Source of the DNA: Triglochin maritima
Taxonomy: Eukaryota > Streptophyta > Magnoliopsida > Alismatales > Juncaginaceae
Assembly (NCBI GenBank): GCA_963682175.1
Contig: OY821787.1
Coordinates: 22,608,501 to 22,672,500 of the forward strand
DNA length: 64,000 nt
Direction of reading: 5' to 3'
A program made the translations under genes and the position numbers. Positions 1 through 11,210 of the stretch are shown here, piece by piece (the stretch's first letter is position 1; each line of letters starts with the position of its first letter). The notes beneath the pieces were generated by a model. It saw nothing but the letters and a program-made list of their open reading frames with translations. It made no database searches and was not told the DNA's origin.

Positions 1-489
1 ACGAACGAGTTAGGTTGGTTCGACCAAAACAAGTCAAGTTGTGGAAAATAAACTAGCTCATTTAGTGAAAATAATCTCACGTTTTAAGGAACTCCAACTC
101 ATTTTAGGAAAACAACCCACCAACAAGCCAACTCCTTACATTGAATATACTACAACAACTCACATGCATACCTTTTTTTAGACATGTAGGATGTTAGAGT
201 AACAAGTTTATCTATTTGGAGAAATAAAAACTCAACTAACACAACCAAAAAATATTGAAACTTGAGAATAATGTAATGAAACCAAACAAAATCAAATGCA
301 TTCAAATGATGTCTGTGACAATAAAAATGCAACTCGCAAAATTTATTGTTGAGACTGTAGGACCCAAAATTAATCCAGCAATGAACCAAGTGAATGCTAA
401 AATTGTAACATGAAACAAAAAAAGATAACCACAAGGAAACTTACATGATGAAATTGAGGATTTAAGGGTGAGATGTGGTTAGTGGCATA
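1..489. other. AT-rich DNA, no gene recognised
   Basis: No open frame with a recognisable domain, no RNA gene and no clear transposon end was seen. The sequence is AT-rich and continues outside the window. It may be old transposon debris, but nothing supports a specific assignment. Confidence 0.5.
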
Positions 490-1470
490 TCATACATTGC
501 ATTCACGTTATATATCCTTTATTTTACCCCAATTTTGTGCTACTCGAGTGTTTGTTTGATATATTTTAGGTAATAAGAAGAGAAAGGAAGAGAAAACGAC
601 TGAAATACAAAAAGAGAGGACCTTATTGAAGCATCATGGACCTGTTTCTCATGATCAAGGACCCATCTGCAATTCAGGAAGGATCCAGATGAAACCCGGA
701 GGGACCTGAAGGTAAGGAAAACATTTCTGGCACAAAAATCCCTCAATACCATGATCTTCAAGAGTATTTGGGAAATTAAGGTCAAATGGACTCGACCAAA
801 CATACCTAGAGTGCACCCGACCTGTGAAATGGATAATTTAAGCTGTTCAAGAAAATCGGGACGGATCAGACACAAACAATCCACCAGTGGCGGACCAATT
901 TGGTTTAAACATGCCCCAACTTCTCTCGTGGATCAGCTTTGTTTAATTGGGTGCACCAGACTATAGAGAAATTGATTACAGCCGTCGGGTTACTCTTAGA
1001 TTTTCATCTACACCTCTCTTTCTTCTATAACTAGTAATGTTTCTCCTACCTTTCCTCTTCTTCTCCACCTTCCTCCATTAAAATAGGTTTAGTTTACCGA
1101 ATTTGGCTGCAAAGGAATGTTGGTGGATGAAGGTTGTAATATCACTCTTTGATTAATCTAATGTCAGATTTGAGTTCCTCTCTTCTTTAGCTTTCTTTCC
1201 ATCCAAGTATTTTTTTTTATTTTGTTGGTTGATTTACTACTTTGTTATTCTTGCCATGTTTAGTGTAGATTTCTTGCTTTCTATGCGTGTTATGAGTAGA
1301 GAATAGATCCACCCCATTTGGGGGTGGAGGTGATGTAGACTGTGTTGTGGGATGATGGGTTCGTCTTACTTGTGTCATTTCCTTGTGCTTATTGTAGATC
1401 TATACTTGTAGCATGCTTAAATTTGTATTAGATGGGATAATGGCTACACTAGACACTCCATGAAATGGTA
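490..1470 (+). repeat. Decayed Athila-type LTR fragment
   Basis: The order of landmarks follows the LTRs at 37684-39101 and 50602-57581. An opening like their first 60 bases ends in a 'cctttatttt' stretch. A purine-rich 'aagaagagaaagg' block follows, then CT-rich sequence, a 'ccaccccatttgggggtgga' hairpin near 1310, and 'gtagatctatacttgtagcatgc' (split here: gtagatctatac / ttgtagcatgc) near 1395. The copy is strongly diverged and lacks the usual 3' end with the tRNA-Asp primer site. It is most likely a solo or truncated LTR much older than the others. Confidence 0.6.
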
Positions 1471-2172
1471 ATCTTAAATCATATCGGATTTCTAATAATA
1501 TACATTTACATATATTAGCAAAACCTTCCAAACAAGAAGTTTATGATCTATACCTTTCGATGCACAAGCCTAAGTGAAATGAAATAAGATTTGACAATGA
1601 AATGTTGTCCGGAGTTTTGATTTTACCTACTTAAGTAAATAATATTAGATTTTCAAACTTCTTAGACTATTTTTTCGAAATGTCACACAAATTATGTCCC
1701 TCCTGACTTAAAATCCAGACACCGTCCTTGAGTTCAAGATGAAACGAGGCCGAACCATATCAAATTGAGGACCAAAACATGTCCATCCTATTGACCGAAG
1801 ACCATGTCCAATTTGTCGGTTTCAGTTTAGTCATGTACCAGATGGGTTTGTGTCATGTTTTTATTAAAAAAATACACCAATCAAATATAATTAATTTGTG
1901 TTTGAATAATTAAACGTATGATAAAAAATATTACCTTAAAATAGTATTATTAATTAAAATAACTTCTAGATTAGTTGAAAATAAAAAATATACAATATAA
2001 ACAAAATGAAATGCATTTATATTTGATAAGAAAAGGTTTAAAACTTTCCGTTTAAAACCTTATTAGAACGAACGTGAAAAGCCTCGCATCCCCAATTCCC
2101 CATTGGACCATACCGAGCCTAAATTTGGAAAAAATCCCAAACCAAGGACCAAAACAAAAATCATGCTCAGTG
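1471..2172. other. Intergenic DNA, nothing recognised
   Basis: Mixed-composition sequence with an AT-rich core (about 1860-2040). No coding frame, LTR end or terminal inverted repeat was found. The last five bases before the next element (2173-2177, CAATC) are one copy of a target duplication. Confidence 0.5.
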
Positions 2173-2177
2173 CAATC

Positions 2178-3469
2178 TATTGGATCGTGAAGGTCTTTTA
2201 TACTAATAACTTTTAGGCTAATTGCCTACTTGTTTAAGCAATCAAGATATGCACAGCGGAATTTAAAGTAAACAAGCAAGTAAGAAAAAATATGCAAACC
2301 ACAATGGAACACGGGGGTTTTTACAGAGGTTCGGCCTCCCGCCTACGTCCTCTCTTGCAAGCTCCGCTCGACACTTTGAGCTACGTTCGCATCTTCACTA
2401 TCCACTCCCCGTTCCGGGCCGGGAGGGAACGCCTTTACAAAACAAGCACCGCGAACACCCTCGCTTGCTGGACCTTCTTCCACTCACAATCTGAGAGGGA
2501 ACACTTCGGACTTTCACCAAAATCCTTGCTTCTTGAACAACATATGAGTGGGAAAACACTCTCTAAATATTGAGCACACTTTGTGTATGATTTAGCTATG
2601 ATCAACGGTGTAGAATTTTGGCTTAGAGTGTGGGATTGGGGAAATTTGAGCTTGGGAGTTTCTCTCTAATGTATTGGACAAGTAGTAGTGGGAGAGTTGT
2701 GTTAAAATGTGTTTCACAACTCTATTTATAAGCATTAGAGAGAATATAGTTGTTGGGGTTGATTGGGTAAGTGTTGGTGTAAGATTCATAAAACCGACAC
2801 TTGCAAGACCCAATTCTAAGTTAATTCGGATGACCGGATCAGGCAGTTCGGTCGACCCTTTCGCAGTTTTGAACTTAGTTTGGTCGACCAGTTAAGGAAC
2901 GATCGACCACCCAACGCTGAGACTCAGGTACACTTAAGTGATCGGTCGAACACCGAATAGGGTTCGGTCGACCGATTCACACCAGGCAATTTGGGGTTGA
3001 CAAACAATGTTCTATTCGGTCTACCGAAACAAGATCCCCGGTCGACCGAATTCCAGCAGGAGATTTGGGTTTGTCAAGAGACAGAAGTTCGGTCGACCAA
3101 ACAAGGTCCTCAGTCGATCGATACATAAAATGTATTTGGGTATTTTTTATTAATACGAATACGACCGTTGGGTATATACGACAAAACAAACGGTCGGAAA
3201 ATAATTGGGACTCGGTCGACCGAAAAGGTCTGGACGGTCGACCGAACTTAGGCAGTTAAACACTAACATAATAATTGATCACTCGGTCGACCGAATGTGG
3301 GCAGACAGTTTGGGTTCAGGTTTACTGTTTTTCGGTCTATGTTTGGGTGATCTATTGAAGTCCAAATTGTGTGAAATTTTGTGTGTGACTTCTATAGGGA
3401 ACCTTGTGTATGGTTGAGTAGTTTTTAGCTCAAGTATGCTCAATTACACAAAGTTCCTAAATCTATGTT
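2178..3469 (-). repeat. Split solo LTR of a SIRE-like family, left part
   Basis: Read on the minus strand this matches the 3' LTR at 6602-8104: the terminal 'cacgatcc' (here degenerate), the GC-rich stretch before the U5 end, the TATA region, and the U3 with CGGTCGACCG palindromes (2900-3300). Its outer end at 2178 is preceded by CAATC. The missing start of the same LTR (TGTTGGCTTTTTG read on the minus strand) lies at 8105-8127 and is followed by CAATT. That places both ends of one minus-strand LTR around the plus-strand element at 3470-8104. About 180 bp of the LTR near its start is missing at the junction. Confidence 0.8.
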
Positions 3470-4300
3470 TTGATGATTTAATCAACCTAATCTTAATTAT
3501 GATCATGTAGAGTAGCACACATGTTGCATTGCATATATATTGCTTTGTGCTAACCTCTATAGGTGATCAAGACTCAAGGAAGAAAGGAAAATCAAGTCAA
3601 GACATGTAATCAAGTTCTTTTGAAGACATGTATTTTGTAATTTCCTTGAGTCTTAGGAACTTGTGTAAATTGAGCATACTTGAGCTAAAAACTACTTAAT
3701 CACACACTAGGTTCCTTATAGAAGTCACACACGAAATTTCACATAATTTGGACTTCAATAGATCACCCAAACTTAGACCTGAAAACACTAAACCAGAACC
3801 CTAATAGTCTACCCACATTCGGTCGACCGTAACAAACCGTTCGGTCGACCGAGTGATCATTCATCATGTTTGTGTTTTCACTGCCTAGTTTCGGTCGAAC
3901 GTATATGCCCTTTCGGTCGACCGTATGAACTTATTTTTCCGATCATTTATTTTGTCGTATTATACCCAACGGTCGTATTGGTATTAACCAAAAATACCCC
4001 AAATACATTTCAAGTATCGGTCGACCGAGGACCTTGTTCGGTCGACCGAATATCTGTCTCTTGACAAACCCGAACCTCCTGGACAAAATCTGTCGACCGC
4101 TAGACCTTAGCTCGGTCGACCGAATTGATCATTGTTTGTCAACCCCAAAGTGTCTAGTGCAAATCGGTCGACCGAACCCTTTTCGGAGTTAGACCGATCA
4201 CTTAAGTGTACATAAGTCGTAGCGTGGGGCGGTCGACCGTTACCTAACCGGTCGACCGAACTGAGTTCAAAACTGCCAAACGGTCGACCGAACAAGGTCC
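3470..4300 (+). repeat. Partial 5' LTR of the damaged SIRE-like copy
   Basis: The sequence follows 6622-7449 of the 3' LTR closely, including the paired CGGTCGACCG palindromes. It starts about 20 bases inside the LTR, at 'aatctatg'. At about 4300, just after a palindrome copy, it jumps into gag, so the TATA box, R, U5 and the tRNA primer site are gone. Confidence 0.85.
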
Positions 4301-4310
4301 TAAATCTAAA

Positions 4311-5946
4311 TCTAATCACATAGAAGGATTATGCACCACTAGACCTCTTTTACTAAATGGGTCAAACTATGATTACTGGAAAAATAGGATGAAAATCTTC
4401 CTAATTTCAAATGACCTAAAGTATTGGATGTTTCTTCAAAATCCACACACACCCCCAAATGAAAATGAATTAGATTCACTTAGTCGGCCTAAAAAGAAAG
4501 AAATTGAGAGGAACTCAAAAATCATGAACATCTTGTATTGTGGCCTTAATGAGGGTGAGTATAATAGGATTATAGGGTGTGTTAGTGCATATGAAATTGG
4601 GCATAGACTACAAATGCATCATGAGGGGGATAGCAAAACTAAGGAAACCCTTATTAGTCTCCTCATGCCTATATATGAAATATTTTCTATGCAAATCGGT
4701 GAAAACATAAGCGAAATGAACACTCGCTTCACCGATATAACTAACTCTCTTTTGGTTCTTGGAAGAAGATTAAATGAAGGAGAGATGACAAGGAAATTCC
4801 TCCGGTCGCTAAGTCACGATTGGGAAGATAAGGTGGTCGCAATTGAAGAAGCACACGACCTTTCCCAACTCAAGATGGAGGAGTTAATTGGAAATCTCAT
4901 GGCTTATGAGCTCCAAATTAACCATCGAAAGGAGAAGGAAGCCTCCAAGAACAAACCAACCTTGGGATTACATGCAAATATTGACCAACCAAGGAGGAGT
5001 GTAGAAGATGAGGACATTGAAGTCCTTGCCAAAGACTTCTTCAAATACCTCAAGAAGGATAAAGAAGAAAAGAATGAAAGAAGAGGTAGAAGAAGTGAAA
5101 AGGGAGAAAAGAAGAAGGAGAAGGAAGAGAGTGAAAATTAGAGAAAAGAGAAGGAGAAGAAAAATGAGAGAAGGGAGAGGAGAGAAAATGAGAGGAGTAA
5201 GAGAAAGGAGAAGAGGTTGGAAGCTCACAAGGCTACGTGGGACGATTCATTGTCTTCATCATCATCCAAATCAATCGCACCTTCATCAACAAAGGAATAT
5301 GCACATATGTGCTACATGGCAATTCAAGATGAAGGAAGTGAGGTTTCTTCTAATTCTTACTCTAGTAGATCACATTCTTGCTCATCTAAGTCATATGTTA
5401 GTGATAGTTCATGTTCCAAAGAAGAAACATATTCTCATGAGTAACTTCAAAATGCATTTCATGATTTAGTTAAACAATATGAGATTATTTGCGAAAAGAA
5501 CAAAAATACTAGAAAGCAAATAAATGATCTCAAATGCCAAATTGAAACATTCATGAATGAGAAGAATGAGGTGGTTGCTAGACTTGAAAATAATGCATCA
5601 AATCTTGATAAATTAAAAAGCAACACCTATAGATTGTGAACAACTAAATCTTCAAGCTTTCGATGTGCAATTAAGAAAAGATTTAGAAAGATTCACTAAT
5701 GGAACTAAGATGCGTAACATGCTATTAGGTAGTCAAAGACAATCTTTGCAAAAACATGGTTTAGGATACAATTCTAAATTGAAAAACCATGTATCTCATA
5801 CTACACTAAATGGCAAGCATATGTTCATTAATCATAGTTCTTCAAATGTGTGGTCTCCCGAAAGCAAAATGGTTTGGATTCCCAAAGCTAATATTCAAGG
5901 ACCCAAAGTTGTTTGGGTACCTAAATCTACACTTGTAGGTGCTTGA
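4311..5946 (+). pseudogene. Broken copia-type gag (SIRE-like)
   Basis: The translated sequence matches the intact gag at 53539-55167 along its whole length. In order it has the LLNGSNYDYW motif at the N-terminus, the helical gag core of the UBN2/Retrotran_gag_2 type, a K/E/R-rich region (about 5040-5220), a Ser-rich stretch, a coiled-coil region, and the C-terminal KMVWIPK and VVWVPKSTLVGA blocks. Homology starts at the Ser codon at 4311; the first residues including Met were lost in the 5' deletion. In-frame stops lie at 5139 (TAG) and 5442 (an extra TAA triplet), and the frame changes near 5620-5660. No CCHC zinc knuckle is visible. It ends with TGA at 5944-5946. Confidence 0.85.
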
Positions 5947-6601
5947 GGAAGAAATTGGTGGTGACCGGGCGAGCTTAAGAGTCAAATTGAAAGCCGGGTG
6001 CATCACCGAATGAAGGGTAGAACCAATTCAAGCTTCAAGTTGGTATATTTTCATATCCTCTAAAGTTTTCGATAAAATTGGTTCTAGTCTAGGATACATG
6101 ATCAATTGACATATCATTTACCCATTCATTGCAAATCCTAAATGTTTGAATAACATCCATAGTTTTAGAGTCAAATTATCAAAATGGATGTAAAAAAAGG
6201 AAATGAAAACATCACATGCTAAGTTGTAGTATTTGCTTGATGTTAATAGGGGAGAATTAAGAATTGAACTTAATTGAAAAATCATATTCATATCGATAGG
6301 GGAGCTTATTGAATATCATTTTCTTAGAGTAATGAAGTGCAAAATTTAGGGGGAGCAACTTCATTACAAGACATCCACATTGAACTTCAATCGCATAAAT
6401 TGTCTTATATAAATATCGTTTTTTGCTGGATGTCAAAGGGGGAGAGATAATTAAGAGGGTAAAACTTGGAATTTGAGTTAAATTGAACAAAAACTATGCA
6501 CATCCATAGGGGGAGCATTTATATGCATAGATTACTTATAAAAATTCCGTGTATTAAGATATAGTTAAGATATAGGTTGCCATCATAAAAAACGGGGAGA
6601 T
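5947..6601 (+). other. 3' noncoding region with repeated polypurine tracts
   Basis: No open frame follows gag. The stretch holds several GGGGAG or GGGGGAG tracts (near 6249, 6298, 6350, 6429, 6509), and the last one (6587-6600) directly precedes the 3' LTR and serves as the polypurine tract. The same arrangement occurs at 55500-55849 in the young copy. Confidence 0.75.
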
Positions 6602-8104
6602 TGTTGGCTTTTTGGCCTTAATCTATGTTTTGATGATTTAATCAACCTTATCTTAATTATGATCATGTAGAGTAGCACACATGTTGCATTGCATATATAT
6701 TGCTTTGTGCTAACCTCTACAGGTGATCAATACTGAAGGAAGAAACGAAAATCAAGTCAAGACATGTAATCAAGCTCTTTTGAAGACATGTATTTTGTAT
6801 TTTCCTTGAGTCTTAGGAACTTGTGTAAATTGAGCATACTTCAGCTAAAAACTACTTAAACACACACTAGGTTGCTTATAGAAGTCACACACGAAATTTC
6901 ACATAATTTGGACTTCAATAGATCACCCAAACTTAGATCGGAAAACACTAAACCTGAACCCTAATAGTCTGCCCACATTCGGTCGACCGTAACAGACCGT
7001 TCGGTCGACCGAGTGATCATTCATCTTGTTTGTGTTTTCACTACCCTGTTTCGGTCGACCGTATATGCCCTTTCGGTCGACCGTATGAACTTATTTTCCG
7101 ACCGTTTATTTTGTCGTATTATACCCAACAGTCGTATTGGTATTAACCAAAAATACCTCAAATACATTTCATGTATCAGTCGACCGAGGACCTTGTTCGG
7201 TCGACCGAATATCTGTCTCTTGACAAAGCTAAACCTCCTGGACAAAATCGGTCGACCGCTAGACCTTAGCTCGGTCGACCGAATTGATCATTGTTTGTCA
7301 ACCCCAAATTGCATGGTGCAAATCGGTCGACCGAACCCTTTTCGGAGTTCGACTGATCACTTAAGTGTACATAAGTCGTAGTGTTGGGCGGTCAACCGTT
7401 ACCTAACCGGTCCACCGAACTGAGTACAAAACTTCCAAACGGTCGACCGTTTAGACCGATCTGGTCGACCGAATTAACTCAGAATTGGGTCCTGCGAGTT
7501 TCTGTTTTGTGTATCCTAGACCAACACTCACCCAATCAACCACAACGGATCTATTCGCTCTAATGCCTATATAAAGAGTTGTAAAACACATTTTAACACA
7601 ACTCTCCCACACATATTTGCCTCCTACATTAGAGAGATCATTCCAAACACTCCAAGCCTCAATTTCCACACTTTAGATCAATTCTTATCTTTCTCAAGTG
7701 TGCTCAAGTTTAGAGAGTGATTGTCCCACTCAAGTTTGTTGCTGTCAAAGAAGAATAAAGGATTTGGTGAAAGCCCGAAGCATCCCTCTCGGATTGTGAG
7801 AGGAGGAGCCAAGCTCGGTGAGGGTAGTTCGCGAGTTGAAGATTGTAAAGGCGTTCTCTCCCGGACCGGAACGTGGAGTGGTTAGTGAAGTCGTGAACGG
7901 AGCTTACAAGAGAGGACTAGGACCCGGGTGGGGTGCCGAACCTCTATAAAAATCCCCCGTCTCATTGTGGTTTGCATTTCCATTCCCTTTACTTGCTTGT
8001 TTTGTTTATAATTCCGTTGCATCATCATTTGGCTTGCAGGTAGAGTTTGTTTAGGATTAAGAGGTGATTAGAGATTGTGGACTCATAACCCACACGATCC
8101 TACA
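6602..8104 (+). repeat. 3' LTR of the damaged SIRE-like copy
   Basis: 1,503 bp, beginning TGTTGGCTTTTTGG and ending GATCCTACA, with the TG...CA ends of an LTR. U3 carries about ten full or one-mismatch copies of CGGTCGACCG, mostly in pairs 19-23 bp apart (for example 6980/7002, 7052/7074, 7249/7272). A TATATAAA box is at 7568-7575. The flank at 8105 is not a target duplication but the end of the inverted solo LTR into which this element inserted. Confidence 0.85.
7568..7575 (+). promoter_or_regulatory. TATA box of the LTR
   Basis: TATATAAA lies downstream of the CGGTCGACCG array and upstream of the GC-rich R/U5 portion, the usual place for an LTR promoter. Confidence 0.6.
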
Positions 8105-8127
8105 AGATTAAGTTCAAAAAGCCAACA
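8105..8127 (-). repeat. Split solo LTR of a SIRE-like family, right end
   Basis: These 23 bases are the reverse complement of the first 23 bases of the family's LTR with two mismatches. They are followed by CAATT (8128-8132), matching CAATC at 2173-2177 in four of five positions. They complete the minus-strand solo LTR that starts at 2178. Confidence 0.75.
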
Positions 8128-8132
8128 CAATT

Positions 8133-9147
8133 TAGATACACTCATCTCAATGACAAATCTTGTGACCAATATCCTTCTCTCAAATTTCTCTAGCACGTAT
8201 TTGAGTTAAGTTAACTTGTAGTGCTTGAAATTGAAGCAAAATAATCTTTTCGTTTGTCCTCTCTCTCTATCTCTCCCTCCATTTTTCCAAATATAAACAT
8301 TAGTAAAATTTTGCCTGAACATTTTTGTATTATATTTTCTCGTAAATGTTTATAAACTCACATAAAAAAGTCTCACTCAAACCCACAAAAACTCCAACAT
8401 TACCCACTTAAACCCTCAAAAATCCACTTAAAAGTTAAAACCAAAAAATATTACTCAAACCAACAAAAAAACTCACTCAAACCCCAAAAAAAACTTTAAT
8501 CTCCCAAATTCCCAAAAAATAAGAACAAACTCCAAAGAACGAAGGACAAATACCTCACAGGAGGGATTTGGGGGTTTCAAGGTAGGTGAGAGTCGAGCTT
8601 GTTTGACAGGAACTTGGTTGAAGGCAGGTTGAACGGAGGTGGTCGGAGGTAGGTTAATGGGTGGTCGGTATTAGGAATTTGAGTTGGGTTTAAATTTGGG
8701 GTTCTGTGATTGGGTTAGGATTTAGGGGTTTTGAGTTTGGAAAAAGATGAGAGTGGTTGAGGGTAGTTTGGAAAAAGATGAGAGTGGTTGAGAGTGGTTG
8801 AGGTCCTATAAACAATAACTATAGTATTTTGCCACGAATAACATTTGACTTCACCCGTTTGGATTTCTAATTTATTACCCATAAAAAACCAATCGATTTT
8901 CTTGCAAGCATGATATAAACTCATTTTATATTGTGTATGTACACTACATATATTGCTTTTTAAAATTGTATCCATGTATGAAATATTTGTTACATATCCG
9001 GATCAATTTTTAGAAATATGAATATACATTCTTGATATCCGATGTGATATATATTTGTATCCGGATATCAAATATGGATACGAAGAGTTTGCACCACCCT
9101 ATTGGTTGTACCCCTCGCACGTTCGCACCTCCAGCCAAAATCCTGTG
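8133..9147. other. Intergenic DNA, no gene recognised
   Basis: The stretch contains a CT-rich run (8256-8285), a C/A-rich run (8355-8530) and a G/T-rich run (8580-8800). AT-rich sequence with a 'tatccggatatc' palindrome near 9057 follows, and 'tttgcaccaccct' near 9087 resembles a hAT-type MITE end. No coding frame with a domain was found. Confidence 0.5.
8734..8795 (+). repeat. Two-copy tandem duplication, 31-bp unit
   Basis: The unit beginning 'agtttggaaaaagatgagag' occurs twice head to tail (8734-8764 and 8765-8795), with one difference near the end of the second unit. No function is evident. Confidence 0.8.
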
Positions 9148-10344
9148 ATGACCTGAATGTAAGATCGAATGACCTGAACGTAAGATTGAATGACCAATGA
9201 GCAAACAAGAATACTCCACACCATCATGGGGAGTATTGTGACAATTCTATTCGCGGCGGAGCTCCAGCAAGTGAAGTAGATGCATCAAAGCCAAACAAAG
9301 GTATCCAGAAAAACCAATAAGAAAGCCCAGCGCGATCTAAACCCTGTAGACCGCCAATGAGCGTATTTAGTTTATTTCTGTGGGTTGTGTATTAGAGTGT
9401 ATTTAGTTTATTTCTGGTATTTGTTTAGTCCCATAACGGGGCATTGTCCCAGATTACCTTTTTCTATGACTATAAATAGAACTCTTCACCTTTTATTGTA
9501 ATCACTTCATGCTTAGTGGTCATTCTCTCTACTTGAAGTGAAAGCCTTGAAGCAAGAAACTCAAGTGGGGAGATGGTACTGGTATTTTGAGTCTGAAATC
9601 AATAATTTTTTCCTTATTTTGTTGCTTCTTTTGTAGTTCTTCCATGTTTAGCTTAATTGCCTTTTATTAAATCTAGTTTAGTTAATATGTTTTCTTATCT
9701 TAGTGTAATAGTTAGTTTAATGTTTAGTGAGTAAAACCACTCCCCTTTGCGAGGGTGGAGATGATACTTATATATGCAATTAAGAATGGAAGATTGCTTT
9801 ATTTTGAAATGTGTTGATTAGTATGAATGTATGCTTGCTTCTTAGAATAGAATATTTGACTTGATGGGTTTCACCACAAATCTTAAGACACCTCTTATGC
9901 TTGTTTAGTTTCTGAAATGACCAGCTTGTGTTTATCAATGTTAATTAAATAGGTTAGTGATTGAATTGATGGATTTTGTCATGATAAGTAGACACCTCCT
10001 ATACATGAAAACACTACCTCCACTTGTGCCCATAGGAATGCATTCTTACCATCTTATTGTATATGTGTAATCACTCCACCCCCTAAGGGGTCGTTCTCTT
10101 CCTGATTCTAGCTTAGTGTTAAGTTTGTTTAGTTTTGTCGAAGTAATCATTAGTCTCTTTCCTTTGCATTTTTTTTTCTTAGTGACTTAGTGTAGCGTAG
10201 ATTAGCATAAACAAAATTCTTTCCCCGTTTTGTTGCCACTTGATTTCTGAAAAACCAGAGAGTTCTCTCCTCCCCGTGGATCGACTAGTATTTGTCATGT
10301 CTTCACCGACGTCGTGCACTTGCGATAGTTTAAATGATTAAACA
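9148..10344 (+). repeat. 5' LTR of element A, 5'-truncated
   Basis: Close match to 35572-36776, including a shared 'tttgtcatgataagtagaca' block and the 'cacctcctatacatg' block. A TATAAATA box lies at 9471-9478. It ends with 'attaaaca' at 10344, six bases before the primer site. The first 190 or so bases present at 35379 are absent. Confidence 0.85.
9471..9478 (+). promoter_or_regulatory. TATA box of the Athila-type LTR
   Basis: TATAAATA in the context 'gactataaatagaactcttc', which is almost identical in the other Athila-type LTRs (28994, 35907). Confidence 0.6.
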
Positions 10345-10350
10345 AGTTTT

Positions 10351-10368
10351 TGGCGTCGTTGTCGGGGA
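10351..10368 (+). other. Primer-binding site, tRNA-Asp type
   Basis: TGGCGTCGTTGTCGGGGA matches the Athila/Tat primer site (complement of the tRNA-Asp 3' end), with two C-to-T changes from the usual TGGCGCCGTTGCCGGGGA. It starts six bases after the LTR end. Confidence 0.85.
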
Positions 10369-11210
10369 GGTGCCAGTCCAGACTCTGGTTTGGACGATTT
10401 GTGTGGATTTAATTTGTGTTTTGTAGTTTTCTTTGTTTTAGGAGACTCTGATGCTAAAGGGAAATCACTAGGAGAATTTTGGAGCGGAACAGAGCAGCTT
10501 GGACCTCCAATCAGCGGTCTGGTCAGCTCTGTTTCTTTCGATTTTTCTTTGGCTTGTTGTAATATCTGATAGAGTGATCTGGGGCTCGATGTGTCATGTT
10601 TTGACATGTAGTTTGTTCCCAGATCAATAATCAAGTCCCTTAAATCAACTTGGCCACTAAAACCCAAAGCAAAAGATTAGTCATTTTTGCTTGCTTAGGT
10701 CATGCATCATGTACCCGACTTAGGTACATAGATTGTCTTTTCTTTTTGCTTTACTTTCAGTTGTTGAGTGTTGGCGTGAGGTACGCATTTCCTACTCTCA
10801 TTCATGCATTTTGTATGAACATGCATTAGTTAGTAGGAATTGCATTGCAACAAGTGTGAGTTGAGTGTTTGTTTGGAGAGTTGATTGCTAGATTAAGACT
10901 CCAAAACTCTACTAAGGAGGGACTGTCCCATATAAGATAAGGTGGGGAATTTCATCACCCTTTCCTTCACCCCAAAAACAACACTAATCAAGAGCCTAAT
11001 TTTAAAATCAAGTAGACATTGGCCCTAAGGATTTCGGGCGCATTAGGAGAGTGATCTGGTCCCGACCGTCATGGCCTGATCGGCGTCGCCCACTCTGTCG
11101 ATAGTAGGACAGACGAGATCTCCAGATCTTAACTCACTTGCTGGGCATTGTGATCCTCGTCGTAGGGAGGTGAGGCGTGTTGAGTTCGTGTGACCTCGCA
11201 ATTAGGCGGC
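10369..11210 (+). other. Untranslated leader of element A
   Basis: Noncoding sequence shared with 29885-31050 and, in part, with 39126-39492 plus 46833-47450. It carries a variant of the GACCGCCAATTGGCGGTC palindrome at 10502-10519. Compared with 30700-31080, about 360 bp just before gag is deleted, and the deletion took the gag start codon. Confidence 0.7.

Larger units (their letters stand above)
3470..8104 (+). mobile_element. SIRE-like Ty1/copia element, non-autonomous, damaged copy
   Basis: The element has a partial 5' LTR (3470-4300), a broken gag (4311-5946), a 3' noncoding stretch with several GGGGGAG tracts, a polypurine tract (6587-6600) and a full 3' LTR (6602-8104). No protease, integrase, RT or RNase H was found between gag and the 3' LTR. 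The first 20 or so bases of the 5' LTR, its right half, the primer site and the gag start codon are deleted, so this copy cannot start reverse transcription as it stands. It is the same family as 51887-57449, which shows the intact layout. Confidence 0.8.

Noticed and set aside
3065..3417. Open frames with repeated SVDR/GRP words, also at 4107-4319, 7013-7381, 52141-52410 and 56104-56373
   Set aside because: These are translations of the CGGTCGACCG palindromes in LTR U3 regions, open on both strands because the palindrome has no stop codon. They are not protein repeats.
4968..5228. Leucine- and serine-rich hydrophobic frames on the minus strand opposite gag, also at 54162-54456
   Set aside because: They are the antisense of the K/E/R-rich gag region, whose purine-rich codons give Leu/Phe/Ser on the other strand.
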